Source: an uncultured Maribacter sp.
GTDB lineage: Bacteria; Bacteroidota; Bacteroidia; Flavobacteriales; Flavobacteriaceae
Length of the DNA: 64,000 nt
Assembly (NCBI GenBank): GCA_947504045.1
Contig: CANNFY010000002.1
Location: forward strand, 1 to 64,000
Direction: 5' to 3'
In this document: positions 34,889 through 44,010 of the stretch, in pieces
Numbering within the stretch: the stretch's first letter is position 1
Layout of the letters: the number at the start of each line of letters is the position of its first letter
The notes under the pieces: model-generated
Seen by the model: only the letters and a program-made list of their open reading frames with translations
Told to the model about the DNA's origin: nothing
The model's database searches: none
Translations under genes and position numbers: made by a program

Positions 34889-37450
34889 ATGCCAGTGATA
34901 AGTACAGCTTGGTTAAATAACTATTTTACAGACTATAAGTACGATGAAATGTTTACTCCAGAAATGGAGGTAAAACCGCATTGGAACCAACTTTTTAACG
35001 GCCTAAAGGATTTAGGCGAAGAAGGTTTAAAAACCCGACAAAAAGATATTGATTGGCTTTTGTCAGAAAATGGGGTAACCTATAATGTGTATAATGATCC
35101 TAAAGGGTTACATAGACCTTGGAATTTAAATGTAGTTCCATGTTTATTACATGAGAGTGAATGGAAAACTGTTTCCGAGGGTTTAAAACAAAGAGCGGAG
35201 TTACTAAACTTAGTGCTTAAAGATATTTATGGGGACCGAAAATTAATTAAAGAAGGTATTGTGCCTAGTGAAATTATTTATGGGCACCGTGGCTTTCTTA
35301 GGCAATGCGCAGGTATAAATTATTCTACAGATAAACTATTATCTATGTATGCTGCAGATATTTCTCGTGGTACAGATGGTAGATTGTGGGTAGTAAATGA
35401 TAGAGCTGAAGCGCCATCTGGTATGGGGTATGCATTAGAAAATAGATCTACAACAAGTAGAATATTGCCAGAAATGTTTTCTAAAATGAATGTAAAAAGG
35501 CTTTCTGGTTTTTTTCAAGAATTTAATCAAATGTTGTTAGATGCTTCTCCTGAAAATAAGGAGAATACCAATATTGTAATACTAACACCAGGCTCTCATA
35601 ACGAAACTTATTTTGAACACGCATATTTAGCATCATTTTTAGGGTATCCACTTGTACAGGGTAATGATCTTGTTGTTAGAGATGGATTTTTATGGATGAA
35701 ATCTTTAAAAGGACTAAAACAGGTAGATGTTGTTCTAAGAAGAGTTGATGATGTTTTTATTGATCCGTTGGAGCTAAGAGAGGATTCTCATTTAGGAGTA
35801 GCTGGTTTATTAGATGTTGTCCGAAGAAATAATGTTGCAATTATAAATCCTGTTGGTAGTGGTGTAATTGAAAACCCAGGGCTAATACCTTTTATGCCTG
35901 CAATAGCAGAGTATTTTCTTAAAGAAGAGCTTTTGTTACCGCAAATAGCATCTTGGTGGTGTGGTCAAGAGAAAGAAAGAAATTTTGTTTTAAATAATAT
36001 TTCGAACCTAGTAATAAAAAGAATTGATCGTACTAATAGAGAAAGTATACATTTTGGAGAGTTTTTAAGCTCAGAAGAAAAAGAGAAACTAAAATTAGAA
36101 ATTAATAAAAGACCCTATAGGTTTGTAGCGCAAGAAAAAATTAGCTTTTCAACCACTCCAAATTTAGCAAATGGTAAGTTTGAGCCAAGAAATATGGTAG
36201 CAAGGGCTTTTTCTATTGCTACTAAAGATGGCTATTCTGTAATGCCAGGAGGTTTAGTGCGTGTAGCTCGAGACAGAAATACCTTTAGAGTATCTAATCA
36301 AAGAGGAGGTACTAGTAAAGATTTTTGGATTTTAGAAGATACACCAAGTGTAGAAACTAAAGCACAATATTTAAACTTAAACACTTCTATTTCTGTATCT
36401 GGCTTAAATGATTTGCCTAGTCTTACTGCCGAAAATTTATATTGGGCAGGCCGTTATGTAGGACGAACGTTAGTAAATGCTCGTTTTTTAAGAATGGTAT
36501 TAAAACAAATGGTTCTTGTACAAGATAATAACGAGAAACCAGATAGTTTAAAGTTACAGCTATTATATAAAGCGGTTACTCAACTATCGGGAACATATCC
36601 TGGCTTTTGCAAAAAAAATAAGAAAGGCGAATATGCTATGGATAACCCTTACGAAGAAATATTATCTGTTATTTTAGATAAAGATAGGGCAGGGAGCTTG
36701 GCACATACCATTAGTATGTTTAGTAATTCGTATTATTCTATTAGGAACCTTTGGTCATCTGATATGTGGAGGGTTTTTGAAAACATTCAAAAAATATGGA
36801 AAAACTTTGAAGAAGATTCCGATAGGTCAATTAATAAAATGATCAAAGTGCTTAACCAACTAATAACTCGTCTTATAGCCTTTATGGGGCTTATAGAAGA
36901 AAGTATTATGGTACAACAAGGACTTTTGCTTTATTTTATAGGTTTACAATTAGAGCAAAGTATTTTAACTATAACTAAATGTAGATCATTACTAACTATT
37001 AAATATGATGAGCAAGTAGAATACGAATTATTAGAATATTTATTAGTAAGTCACGAAAGTTTAAATATTTATAGATACAGTTATCGTTCATACATTAAAA
37101 TAGAGCATGTAATAGATTTATTACTATTTGATTTGGAATACCCAAGATCACTTACATTTATGTTTAGTAGAATTAAAAAAGATATAGCTAAACTTCCACA
37201 TTCTAATACTATAAATCATTTAATAGATTATCAGAAATATATTTTTGAAGGTTTTTCTAAATTAAGATTAGCATGCGCAGAAGATCTTGTGAAAACTAAA
37301 TCTGAACAAGATCTATTACGTAAAGATTTGGATGATTTATTTGAACATTTATCAACATTACTATTTAAAACATCGCAGTCTATTTCTAAAACTTATTTTG
37401 ATCATACCAATACACAAAACCAATTAGTTAGACAGTCTTTTCCAATTTAA
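34889..37450 (+). CDS. Circularly permuted ATP-grasp fused to alpha-E domain (853 aa)
   Basis: Residues about 70-480 form the permuted ATP-grasp (COG2308): VYNDPKGLHRPWNLN, YAADISRGTDGRLWVVNDR, LTPGSHNETYFEH, and VRRNNVAIINPVGSGV. Residues about 515-840 are the alpha-E helical domain (COG2307, LSRTAENLYW-like, here LTAENLYWAGRYVGRT). In many bacteria these are two genes; here they are one. ATP-grasp enzymes ligate carboxylates to amines through acyl phosphates, so a peptide ligase is expected. It is 12 bp downstream of the DUF2126 gene and 2 bp upstream of a second transglutaminase. Confidence 0.93.
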   Translation: MPVISTAWLNNYFTDYKYDEMFTPEMEVKPHWNQLFNGLKDLGEEGLKTRQKDIDWLLSENGVTYNVYNDPKGLHRPWNLNVVPCLLHESEWKTVSEGLKQRAELLNLVLKDIYGDRKLIKEGIVPSEIIYGHRGFLRQCAGINYSTDKLLSMYAADISRGTDGRLWVVNDRAEAPSGMGYALENRSTTSRILPEMFSKMNVKRLSGFFQEFNQMLLDASPENKENTNIVILTPGSHNETYFEHAYLASFLGYPLVQGNDLVVRDGFLWMKSLKGLKQVDVVLRRVDDVFIDPLELREDSHLGVAGLLDVVRRNNVAIINPVGSGVIENPGLIPFMPAIAEYFLKEELLLPQIASWWCGQEKERNFVLNNISNLVIKRIDRTNRESIHFGEFLSSEEKEKLKLEINKRPYRFVAQEKISFSTTPNLANGKFEPRNMVARAFSIATKDGYSVMPGGLVRVARDRNTFRVSNQRGGTSKDFWILEDTPSVETKAQYLNLNTSISVSGLNDLPSLTAENLYWAGRYVGRTLVNARFLRMVLKQMVLVQDNNEKPDSLKLQLLYKAVTQLSGTYPGFCKKNKKGEYAMDNPYEEILSVILDKDRAGSLAHTISMFSNSYYSIRNLWSSDMWRVFENIQKIWKNFEEDSDRSINKMIKVLNQLITRLIAFMGLIEESIMVQQGLLLYFIGLQLEQSILTITKCRSLLTIKYDEQVEYELLEYLLVSHESLNIYRYSYRSYIKIEHVIDLLLFDLEYPRSLTFMFSRIKKDIAKLPHSNTINHLIDYQKYIFEGFSKLRLACAEDLVKTKSEQDLLRKDLDDLFEHLSTLLFKTSQSISKTYFDHTNTQNQLVRQSFPI

Positions 37451-37452
37451 AT

Positions 37453-38349
37453 ATGATATTTAATATAGCTCATACCACGGAATATGAATATAGTTCTCCT
37501 GTTAGTTATTGTCATAACATAGCTACTTTAAGACCCAGAGAATCTAAGGGGCAAGAGTTGTTGTCTTATGAAATAAATATTTATCCGGAACCTGCTGAGG
37601 TTACAGAACGAATAGATTTTTTTGGAAATTATTTAACGCGTTTTTCATTACAAAGTCAGCATAGTGTAATGAAGGTTGTTACCAAAAGCAAAATAATTAG
37701 AGATTATAAGGCGTATCGAGAATCTTTTTTTACGGACGCTTGTAAAGGTGTTACTTTAAATAGTGCACTTGCAGCTTTACAAAGTAACAGCCCAGAAATA
37801 ATAGAAGCAAAACAATACATTTTAGAATCTATATTTATAAGAAGAACAGATAAAGCTATAAGAGATTACGCAGAATTATCATTTAAAGGAGAAAGATCCG
37901 TATTTGAAGCTGCTTATGAACTTATGCAACGTATATATACAGATTTTGATTTTGTTTCCGGATTTACAAGTATTTCTACACCAATTGCTGAGGTTATGAA
38001 AGAAAAAAAAGGGGTCTGTCAAGATTTTGCGCAAATAGCTATAGCATGTATTAGATCAATAGGTTTACCAGCACGTTATATAAGTGGTTATATAGAAACA
38101 TTGCCACCAGAAGGACAAAAAAAATTAATAGGTTCAGATGCGTCTCATGCATGGTTCTCTATTTTTATCCCAAATTTTGGTTGGATAGATTTTGATCCTA
38201 CTAATAATCAAATTCCTTTTGATCAACATATTGTTGTAGGATGGGGTAGAGATTATTATGATGTTCCACCTTTAAAAGGAGTGGTATTTGGCGGAGGTAA
38301 AAGTGAGCTTAAAGTAGCTGTAGATATTACTGCCGAAAACAATATGTAA
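37453..38349 (+). CDS. Transglutaminase family protein with BTLCP N-terminus (298 aa)
   Basis: The N-terminal beta-sandwich (IAHTTEYEYSSPVSYCHNIA) is followed by the transglutaminase core: Cys189 in KGVCQDFAQIA, His232 in SHAWFSIF, Asp248 in GWIDFDPTN. All three catalytic residues are present. No signal peptide is seen, so it is cytosolic like its neighbours. In such proteins the reaction is usually amide hydrolysis or transamidation. As the last gene of the operon (2 bp after the ATP-grasp gene) it would oppose or process what the ligase makes; this is inference. Confidence 0.93.
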   Translation: MIFNIAHTTEYEYSSPVSYCHNIATLRPRESKGQELLSYEINIYPEPAEVTERIDFFGNYLTRFSLQSQHSVMKVVTKSKIIRDYKAYRESFFTDACKGVTLNSALAALQSNSPEIIEAKQYILESIFIRRTDKAIRDYAELSFKGERSVFEAAYELMQRIYTDFDFVSGFTSISTPIAEVMKEKKGVCQDFAQIAIACIRSIGLPARYISGYIETLPPEGQKKLIGSDASHAWFSIFIPNFGWIDFDPTNNQIPFDQHIVVGWGRDYYDVPPLKGVVFGGGKSELKVAVDITAENNM

Positions 38350-38487
38350 GTAATTCAGGTATAAAAACACCAATTTAATATGGAAATATGTATTTATTGG
38401 TGAGTTAGCAATAACATTTGTGTAGAACCTAAACTACTTGTATAAATAAGTGTTAGATGTGTTAATTATTAAAAATAAACAATAAAA

Positions 38488-38518
38488 AAAGCGGTTTAGA
38501 ATTTTCTAAACCGCTTAT
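38488..38518 (-). terminator. Terminator of the tRNA-Met gene
   Basis: AAGCGGTTTAG and CTAAACCGCTT form a strong stem with a short loop; on the minus strand it is followed by a T-run. It lies 19 bp beyond the tRNA 3' end. Confidence 0.85.
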
Positions 38519-38536
38519 TATCTTTGTTTTAAATAG

Positions 38537-38610
38537 TAGCGAGAACGAGAGTTGAACTCGTGACCTCCGGGTTATGAATCCGACGCTCTAACCAACTGAG
38601 CTACCTCGCC
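38537..38610 (-). tRNA. tRNA-Met (CAU anticodon)
   Basis: 74-nt cloverleaf read on the minus strand. The acceptor pairs with two G-U pairs at its ends, the D-loop is GCTCAGTTGGTTAGAGC, the anticodon loop is TTCATAA (CAT), the T-arm is ACGAG-TTCAACT-CTCGT, and A73 is the discriminator. CCA is not encoded. The features match the elongator Met tRNA rather than initiator or the Ile-CAU type, but the modification state cannot be seen. Confidence 0.93.
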
Positions 38611-38745
38611 AGGTTTTTTTAACGGGTGCAAATATATAGTTTAATTTTAATTACTTCAACAATAGTTGCTAAAAAAAATAATATTACTGTTTTATTTTTT
38701 TATCTTATTTAAATATATATATTGGGGATTATTAAATTGTATAGA

Positions 38746-39129
38746 ATGAGTGATAAAATAAAATATGAAATAGAATTTGTAATTCAATCTTCACCACAAC
38801 TATTATATCAATATTTGTCGACGCCTTCTGGTTTGTCGGAGTGGTTTGCAGATAATGTAAACTCTAGAGGAGAATTGTTTGCTTTTATTTGGGATGGTGC
38901 AGAAGAAGAAGCAAAACTATTAAAAAAGAAAAGTGATGAATTTGTAAGATTTGCTTGGGTAGATAATGAGGATGATAGCTTTTTTGAGCTTAAAATAATT
39001 GTAGATGAAATTACAAAAGATGTTTCTTTATTTATTACAGATTTTGCAGAAGAAGATGAGATAGATGAAGCAAAAATGTTGTGGGAAAATCAAGTGTCCG
39101 ATTTAAAGAGTATTTTGGGTTCAAAATAA
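38746..39129 (+). CDS. START/SRPBCC-like domain protein (127 aa)
   Basis: Starts MSDKIKYEIEFVIQSS at the ATG at 38746; an in-frame TTG at 38722 would add eight residues but does not fit the family start. The sequence QLLYQYLSTPSGLSEWFADNVN and later FAWVDNEDDSFFELKI match the START-like/AHA1-type SRPBCC fold that binds hydrophobic ligands or acts as a co-chaperone. The gene opens a block (aminotransferase, YqgE, HU, fmt) seen in this order in Flavobacteriaceae. The precise role is unknown. Confidence 0.88.
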   Translation: MSDKIKYEIEFVIQSSPQLLYQYLSTPSGLSEWFADNVNSRGELFAFIWDGAEEEAKLLKKKSDEFVRFAWVDNEDDSFFELKIIVDEITKDVSLFITDFAEEDEIDEAKMLWENQVSDLKSILGSK

Positions 39130-39149
39130 TAGCATTCTAATAATAATAG

Positions 39150-39157
39150 TATCTTTG
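39150..39157 (+). promoter_or_regulatory. Candidate -7 box of the aminotransferase gene
   Basis: TATCTTTG fits TAnnTTTG. It ends at the first base of the hairpin that precedes the start codon, so transcription would begin inside that hairpin. Confidence 0.5.
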
Positions 39158-39181
39158 CCTTAATTTATTAAGGCTTTTTTT
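39157..39181 (+). terminator. Intrinsic terminator abutting the next start codon
   Basis: GCCTTAA-ttta-TTAAGGC is a perfect 7-bp stem with a 4-nt loop, followed by seven T and directly by the ATG of the aminotransferase at 39182. It most likely ends the START-domain transcript. Confidence 0.75.
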
Positions 39182-40039
39182 ATGGTTAATTTTAATGGTG
39201 ATATAATTGGAGAGGATGTACTTTTTCTTAATCAAGAAAATAGAGGGCTTAGGTATGGAGATGCTCTTTTTGAAACCATTCGCTTAGTAAATAATGAAGT
39301 TCTTTTATGGGAAGAACACTATTTAAGATTAATGGCTTCTATGCGTATTCTTCGTATGGAAATACCAATGAAATTTACTTTAGAGTATTTAGAAGAACAA
39401 ATAAAAAAAACGGCTCAAGAGAATAGTTTTAGTAACCAAGCCAGAATACGTTTAACAATTTATAGAAATTCTGGAGGGTTGTATTTGCCAAATACCAATA
39501 CTGTATCTTTTGTAATAGAGGCTACTGCTTTAGATTCTCCTTACTACATTTTTAATGCAGATGCTTACGAAGTAGAATTATATAAAGACTTTTATATTAA
39601 TGCAGACATGCTGTCTAATTTAAAAACGAACAACAGAGTTTTAAACGTAGTAGGAAGTATTTTTGCAAAAGAGAACGATTATGATAGTTGTTTGCTATTA
39701 AATGGCTCTAAAAACGTTGTAGAGGGGTTACATAGTAATATATTTTTAGTAAAAGGAAAAACAATTAAAACACCGCCATTGCAAGATGGTTGTATAAATG
39801 GTATTATAAGAACCCAATTAATTAATATTATTAATAAATTAGAAGATTATACCCTTGTAGAGGAATCTATTTCTTCTTTTGAGCTTCAAAAAGCAGACGA
39901 ATTATTTTTTACAAATACCATTAAAGGAATAAAACCAATAACTAAATACAGAAAAAAACAATTTTCTTCAGTTGTTGCACAAGAGTTAACAGGAAAATTA
40001 AATGCTGTTATACGTTTGCAAAAAAGAGATTTAGTTTAA
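39182..40039 (+). CDS. Class IV aminotransferase (PLP-dependent, 285 aa)
   Basis: Fold-type IV aminotransferase of the branched-chain/D-alanine/aminodeoxychorismate lyase group. Signs: ENRGLRYGDALFETIRL near residue 20, the PLP-binding Lys in NLKTNNRVLN (about residue 145), and phosphate-binding VVEGLHSNIFLV. The exact substrate cannot be assigned between amino-acid transamination and pabC-like activity. It starts immediately after a terminator hairpin and has its own candidate promoter. Its 3' end overlaps the convergent YqgE gene by 9 bp. Confidence 0.92.
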   Translation: MVNFNGDIIGEDVLFLNQENRGLRYGDALFETIRLVNNEVLLWEEHYLRLMASMRILRMEIPMKFTLEYLEEQIKKTAQENSFSNQARIRLTIYRNSGGLYLPNTNTVSFVIEATALDSPYYIFNADAYEVELYKDFYINADMLSNLKTNNRVLNVVGSIFAKENDYDSCLLLNGSKNVVEGLHSNIFLVKGKTIKTPPLQDGCINGIIRTQLINIINKLEDYTLVEESISSFELQKADELFFTNTIKGIKPITKYRKKQFSSVVAQELTGKLNAVIRLQKRDLV

Positions 40040-40591
40040 GCTAGGGTTTTCTGGAGCATTAGACCATAAAAGATATTTACCACCTAATTCTTCCATTTTT
40101 TCTTTCCAAAATGCGCTGGATGATTTTTGTATTATAGCACTTTGGTATTTATTTTTTACAACAATCCAAGATTTAGAAGTAAGTTCTTGGTTTAACTGTA
40201 AGGATGACCAGCCAGAATATCCTAAGAAAAAACGAATTTCATTTTCTGAAATTAACTTTTTATTTATTAGATCTACAGCAATATCAAAATCTCCACCCCA
40301 GAAAATTCCATCAGATATTTCTATACTGTTACTAATAAGTTCTGGTACTTTATGAATAAAATATAAATTATCCTGTTCTACAGGACCGCCATTGTATACT
40401 TGAAATGGAAATTGAATTTCCGTTACAATATCATTTATAAAATATTCTAATGGCTTATTAAGTATAAAGCCTACAGAACCTTCGTTACTATGTTCGGCTA
40501 ATAAAACTACAGATCTATTAAAAGAAACATCACCTGTTAGCGCAGGTTCAGCAATTAGTAGGTTGCCTTTATTTGGTTTTAAATCTATCAT
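40031..40591 (-). CDS. YqgE/AlgH family protein (186 aa)
   Basis: Typical single-domain YqgE protein: GNLLIAEPALTGDVSFNRSV at the start, GSVGFILNKPL and VYNGGPVEQDNLYFIHK in the middle, and RFFLGYSGWSSLQLNQEL at the end. Despite wide conservation its biochemical role is undefined. It is placed convergent to the aminotransferase gene with a 9-bp overlap of the coding ends, and lies downstream of HU, separated by a terminator. Confidence 0.95.
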   Translation of the reverse strand: MIDLKPNKGNLLIAEPALTGDVSFNRSVVLLAEHSNEGSVGFILNKPLEYFINDIVTEIQFPFQVYNGGPVEQDNLYFIHKVPELISNSIEISDGIFWGGDFDIAVDLINKKLISENEIRFFLGYSGWSSLQLNQELTSKSWIVVKNKYQSAIIQKSSSAFWKEKMEELGGKYLLWSNAPENPSLN

Positions 40592-40652
40592 TTTAGTTCC
40601 TTGTGCTATCTAAAAATAAGGTATTTCTAATAAAAACCAAAAACCTTTAGAA

Positions 40653-40687
40653 TAAAAAAAGCGTTTCTATTACTAGAAACGCCTTTT
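40653..40687 (-). terminator. Terminator of the HU gene
   Basis: GGCGTTTCTA and TAGAAACGC form a stem on the minus strand followed by a run of seven T, 20 bp after the HU stop codon. Confidence 0.88.
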
Positions 40688-40708
40688 ATATACTGTATTT
40701 TATACAGA

Positions 40709-40981
40709 CTAGTTTACTGCTTTACCTAAATCAGCTCCAGCTTTAAACTTAACTACATTTTTTGCTGCAATTTGGATAGTTTTTCCAGTAGAAGGGTTTC
40801 TTCCTTCTCTAGCGTTTCTTTTAGATACAGACCAAGATCCGAAACCTACAAGAGAAACACGTCCTCCATTTTTAAGAGAACCTTCAACATTTCCTAAGAA
40901 AGATTCTAAAGCTTTTTTTGCTGCTGCCTTTGTAATTCCAGAGTCAGCTGCCATTGCATCAATTAATTCTGTTTTGTTCAT
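40709..40981 (-). CDS. HU family DNA-binding protein (90 aa)
   Basis: Complete HU: dimerisation helices MNKTELIDAMAADSGITKAA, then the beta-arm region with GRNPSTGKTIQI carrying the Pro that intercalates between bases, ending KFKAGADLGKAVN. Abundant nucleoid protein that bends and packages DNA. Starts at the ATG at 40981 and ends before a strong terminator. Its upstream 175 bp is unusually structured (inverted repeat at 41068-41121). Confidence 0.97.
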   Translation of the reverse strand: MNKTELIDAMAADSGITKAAAKKALESFLGNVEGSLKNGGRVSLVGFGSWSVSKRNAREGRNPSTGKTIQIAAKNVVKFKAGADLGKAVN

Positions 40982-41067
40982 AATATAATTTAATTAAGTG
41001 TTAAAATAATTTTCAAACCTGTAACAAATTTATATGGATTTCCGACGAACGCAAGTAAAATCAAGGG

Positions 41068-41121
41068 AAATACCCTATTTTGTTGATAACTCAGGCGGTT
41101 TGTTAATAAAGTAGGGTATTT
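41068..41121. repeat. Inverted repeat upstream of the HU gene
   Basis: AAATACCCTATTTT and, about 26 nt later, AAAGTAGGGTATTT are inverted copies with a single mismatch. The loop contains TTATCAACA on the minus strand. It lies between fmt and HU; a long-loop cruciform, an operator, or a weak fmt terminator are possible. Confidence 0.5.
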
Positions 41122-41156
41122 TTTACGATTCTCGGCAGCCCAATGGTGGTGGGACT

Positions 41157-42104
41157 TTAGACAAGATGAGCATTTTTTTCTAAATTTAACCCGTTGAGTA
41201 CATCTTTAGTTTGCATTTTTCGTTTCCCTGGTAATTGAATTTCCAATAAATTAATGAATCCGTTTTTTACAGCAACTTTTATTTCTTTTTTAGTAAAAAT
41301 AAGCGCTCCAAATTTATAATTATGCATTTCTTCTATTTTGGAAACAGCGTATATTTTTAGGAACACTTCTTCATCACCATTATATAGGGTTGTCCAAGCT
41401 GCAGGATAAGGGCAAAGACCACGAATATGGTTGTAAACACTATCTAATGGTAACTGCCAATTTACTTTACAGGTTTCTTTATGAATTTTATATGCAGATT
41501 TTAATGGTACAGTATCTTCTTGTTTTTGGAGTGTTACCATAGTATTAGCTATGGCTTTTATAGTTTTTAATACTAGGTCAGCTCCAATTACCATTAATTT
41601 ATCATGTAATGTGCCTGCTGTTTCTTCTGGACCTATAGCTGTTTCTTCTTGTAATATAATTTCTCCAGTATCAATTTTATCATCAATAAAGAAAGTGGTA
41701 ACCCCTGTTTTTGTTTCGCCATTAATAATTGCCCAATTTATTGGAGCAGCTCCTCTGTAATGTGGAAGTAATGATGCGTGTAAATTAAAAGTGCCATACT
41801 CTGGCATTTGCCAAACTACTTTTGGAAGCATTCTAAACGCCACAACAATTTGTAAAGTAGCGTTTAATTGTTTTAATTCTTCTAAAAACGATTTGTCTTT
41901 TAGGTTGGTTGGTTGTAAAATTGGAATGCTTTTTTCTAGAGCATATTTTTTTACTGCAGAAGTATTTAATTTTCTACCCCTACCAGCAGGACGATCAGGA
42001 GCAGTAATAACACCAACAACATTATGTTTTGCCTCTACTATTGCAGAAAGCGTTGCTACAGCAAAGTCTGGTGTGCCCATAAAAAGTATTCGTATATCTT
42101 TCAT
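41157..42104 (-). CDS. fmt: Methionyl-tRNA formyltransferase
   Basis: Formylates Met on the initiator tRNA using 10-formyl-THF. Motifs: IRILFMGTPDFAVATLSAIV at the start, HASLLPHYRGAAPINWAIINGE with the catalytic Asn-His-Asp region, then VTTFFIDDKIDTGEIIL, and a C-terminal tRNA-binding barrel ending QTKDVLNG. 315 aa is normal. It lies 3 bp downstream of the recQ stop, so they are co-transcribed. Confidence 0.97.
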   Translation of the reverse strand: MKDIRILFMGTPDFAVATLSAIVEAKHNVVGVITAPDRPAGRGRKLNTSAVKKYALEKSIPILQPTNLKDKSFLEELKQLNATLQIVVAFRMLPKVVWQMPEYGTFNLHASLLPHYRGAAPINWAIINGETKTGVTTFFIDDKIDTGEIILQEETAIGPEETAGTLHDKLMVIGADLVLKTIKAIANTMVTLQKQEDTVPLKSAYKIHKETCKVNWQLPLDSVYNHIRGLCPYPAAWTTLYNGDEEVFLKIYAVSKIEEMHNYKFGALIFTKKEIKVAVKNGFINLLEIQLPGKRKMQTKDVLNGLNLEKNAHLV

Positions 42105-42107
42105 TTT

Positions 42108-44009
42108 TTAGATTATTTCGTATTCGTTTTTAGAATTTATTTTTAAATATCCATTTTCTAATAATATTTGTAACGTATATATAATGTTAGATTCTGAATA
42201 AGGTGTTAGTTGTATTATCTCTCTTGATGACAATTTATTAGATTGTAAAAGTTGAATAATATCTTTTGAAATTTTTTTATAATTAGGTGAAGAGTTAGTT
42301 AAATTGTTATTTATGCAAACATCACATGTACCACAATCTTCTTTTTTATCCTCTCCAAAATAGTTTAATAATAGCTTACTTCTACAAGTACTTTTGTTGT
42401 TTATAAAAGATAATATTTCTTTTATTTGGTTCTTTTTAAAGTTGTTTCTTTCTACTACTTTTTTTGCAAATCTATTTATTGTAAGGTCGTCTTCTCTAGG
42501 TATTAAATAAGTTATTTCTAAGTCGCTATGTTTTCCTTGATAGGTAATTATTTCTGCTTTTTCTAATTGCTTTAAAACAGAAACAATTAGTTCTTCTTTT
42601 TGGCCAGTTTTTTTTGCTAATAAATAGAGGTCAATTATGGTTTCAAATTCAAAAACTCCTCCGTAGGTTCGTAATATTACTTGGGTGATTAATGCAATAG
42701 ATTCATTTTTTTCTAAATAGCTTAATAATTGTTCTTTAGTGCAAATAAATTGTATGGTTGTTTTTATGTGATGAGATTCTGATAGTGCAATAACAGAATT
42801 TTGGTCTAAAATTTTTAAAGCATTGTAGGTAAGTAATGGATTTAAAGTGTATCTAGAACAAAATTCATTAAAATTTAATTGCTGTTTTATTGTATGTCCT
42901 TCTCCATAAGAAATTTGAAAATAGTTACTTAAGTTTCTATAAATTACTTTTAATGTTTTTACATCTGGCAAAACATTAAGAAACTGTTTTTTTAAATGTT
43001 CTTCATCTGTTTTGTTGGTAATTAATACTATTTCTGAAGGTTTGTTGTCTCTGCCAGCTCTACCAGCCTCTTGAAAATAATTTTCTATGCAATCTGGTAT
43101 TTGGTAATGAACCACTAAGCGAACATCTGGTTTGTCTATGCCCATTCCAAAAGCATTGGTGGCAACCATAATATTTGTTTCGTTATTTAACCACGATGCT
43201 AATTTGTTTTCTTTCTCCTTTTTGGTTAATCCGCCATGAAAAAAAGTGGCGTTTAAATTATTATAGTTTAGGTATTTGGCTATTTCAATAGTATATTTTC
43301 TATTTCTAACATACACAATACCACTTTTTTCTTCTCCATTAAAAAGTTCTAGTAATCGCTTTTTTTTATTTTCGTCCCATAGTACTTTATAAGCAAGATT
43401 TTTTCGATAAAAAGAATCTTTAATAAAAAGAAAATTGTTGTAATTTAAGCTTGTTTCAATATCTTTTACAACATGTTTTGTGGCCGTAGCAGTTAAGGCT
43501 ACCATTGGTACATTAGGAGCAAGTTCTCTAAGTTTAGAACATTCTAGGTATGCAGGTCTAAAATCGTGCCCCCATTGTGATATACAGTGAGCTTCATCTA
43601 CCACTAAAAGGTTTACGTTCATTTGCTGTATTCTTGTGGCTACAATTTCTTGTTTTAGCCTTTCTGGAGATAAATACAAGAATTTATAATTTCCATAAAG
43701 ACAATTGTCTAATAGGTTATTAACTTCATTATAAGAAATGCCACCTGTAAGAGCAATTGCTTTAATACCTTTTTTGTTAAGGTTATTTACTTGGTTTGTA
43801 ATAAGTGCTACTAAAGGAGAAACTACAATGCAAATACCATCTAAAGCTAGTGCGGGTAGTTGAAAACAGAGCGATTTTCCTCCACCTGTTGGTAATAAAG
43901 CAAGAACATCCTTACCGTTTATTATAGCAGTAATTATTTTTTCTTGGGATCCTCTAAAAGTAGCAAATCCCCAATGTTTTTGTAGAAGTTCTTTAGGGTT
44001 TATTAGCAC
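42108..44009 (-). CDS. recQ: RecQ family ATP-dependent DNA helicase (633 aa)
   Basis: Superfamily 2 3'-5' DNA helicase. Residues about 15-345 hold the helicase motifs: LLPTGGGKSLCFQLPAL (Walker A), VVDEAHCISQWGHDFRP (DEAH), ALTATAT, and motif VI QEAGRAGRD. The zinc-binding RecQ-C region near 530-555 has Cys residues (STCRSKLLL, CGTCDVC). No HRDC domain is visible at the end. The start is GTG at 44009, 2 bp after the preceding gene's stop; no nearby in-frame ATG fits. Several RecQ copies are usual in this phylum. Confidence 0.93.
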   Translation of the reverse strand: MLINPKELLQKHWGFATFRGSQEKIITAIINGKDVLALLPTGGGKSLCFQLPALALDGICIVVSPLVALITNQVNNLNKKGIKAIALTGGISYNEVNNLLDNCLYGNYKFLYLSPERLKQEIVATRIQQMNVNLLVVDEAHCISQWGHDFRPAYLECSKLRELAPNVPMVALTATATKHVVKDIETSLNYNNFLFIKDSFYRKNLAYKVLWDENKKKRLLELFNGEEKSGIVYVRNRKYTIEIAKYLNYNNLNATFFHGGLTKKEKENKLASWLNNETNIMVATNAFGMGIDKPDVRLVVHYQIPDCIENYFQEAGRAGRDNKPSEIVLITNKTDEEHLKKQFLNVLPDVKTLKVIYRNLSNYFQISYGEGHTIKQQLNFNEFCSRYTLNPLLTYNALKILDQNSVIALSESHHIKTTIQFICTKEQLLSYLEKNESIALITQVILRTYGGVFEFETIIDLYLLAKKTGQKEELIVSVLKQLEKAEIITYQGKHSDLEITYLIPREDDLTINRFAKKVVERNNFKKNQIKEILSFINNKSTCRSKLLLNYFGEDKKEDCGTCDVCINNNLTNSSPNYKKISKDIIQLLQSNKLSSREIIQLTPYSESNIIYTLQILLENGYLKINSKNEYEII

Positions 44010-44010
44010 T

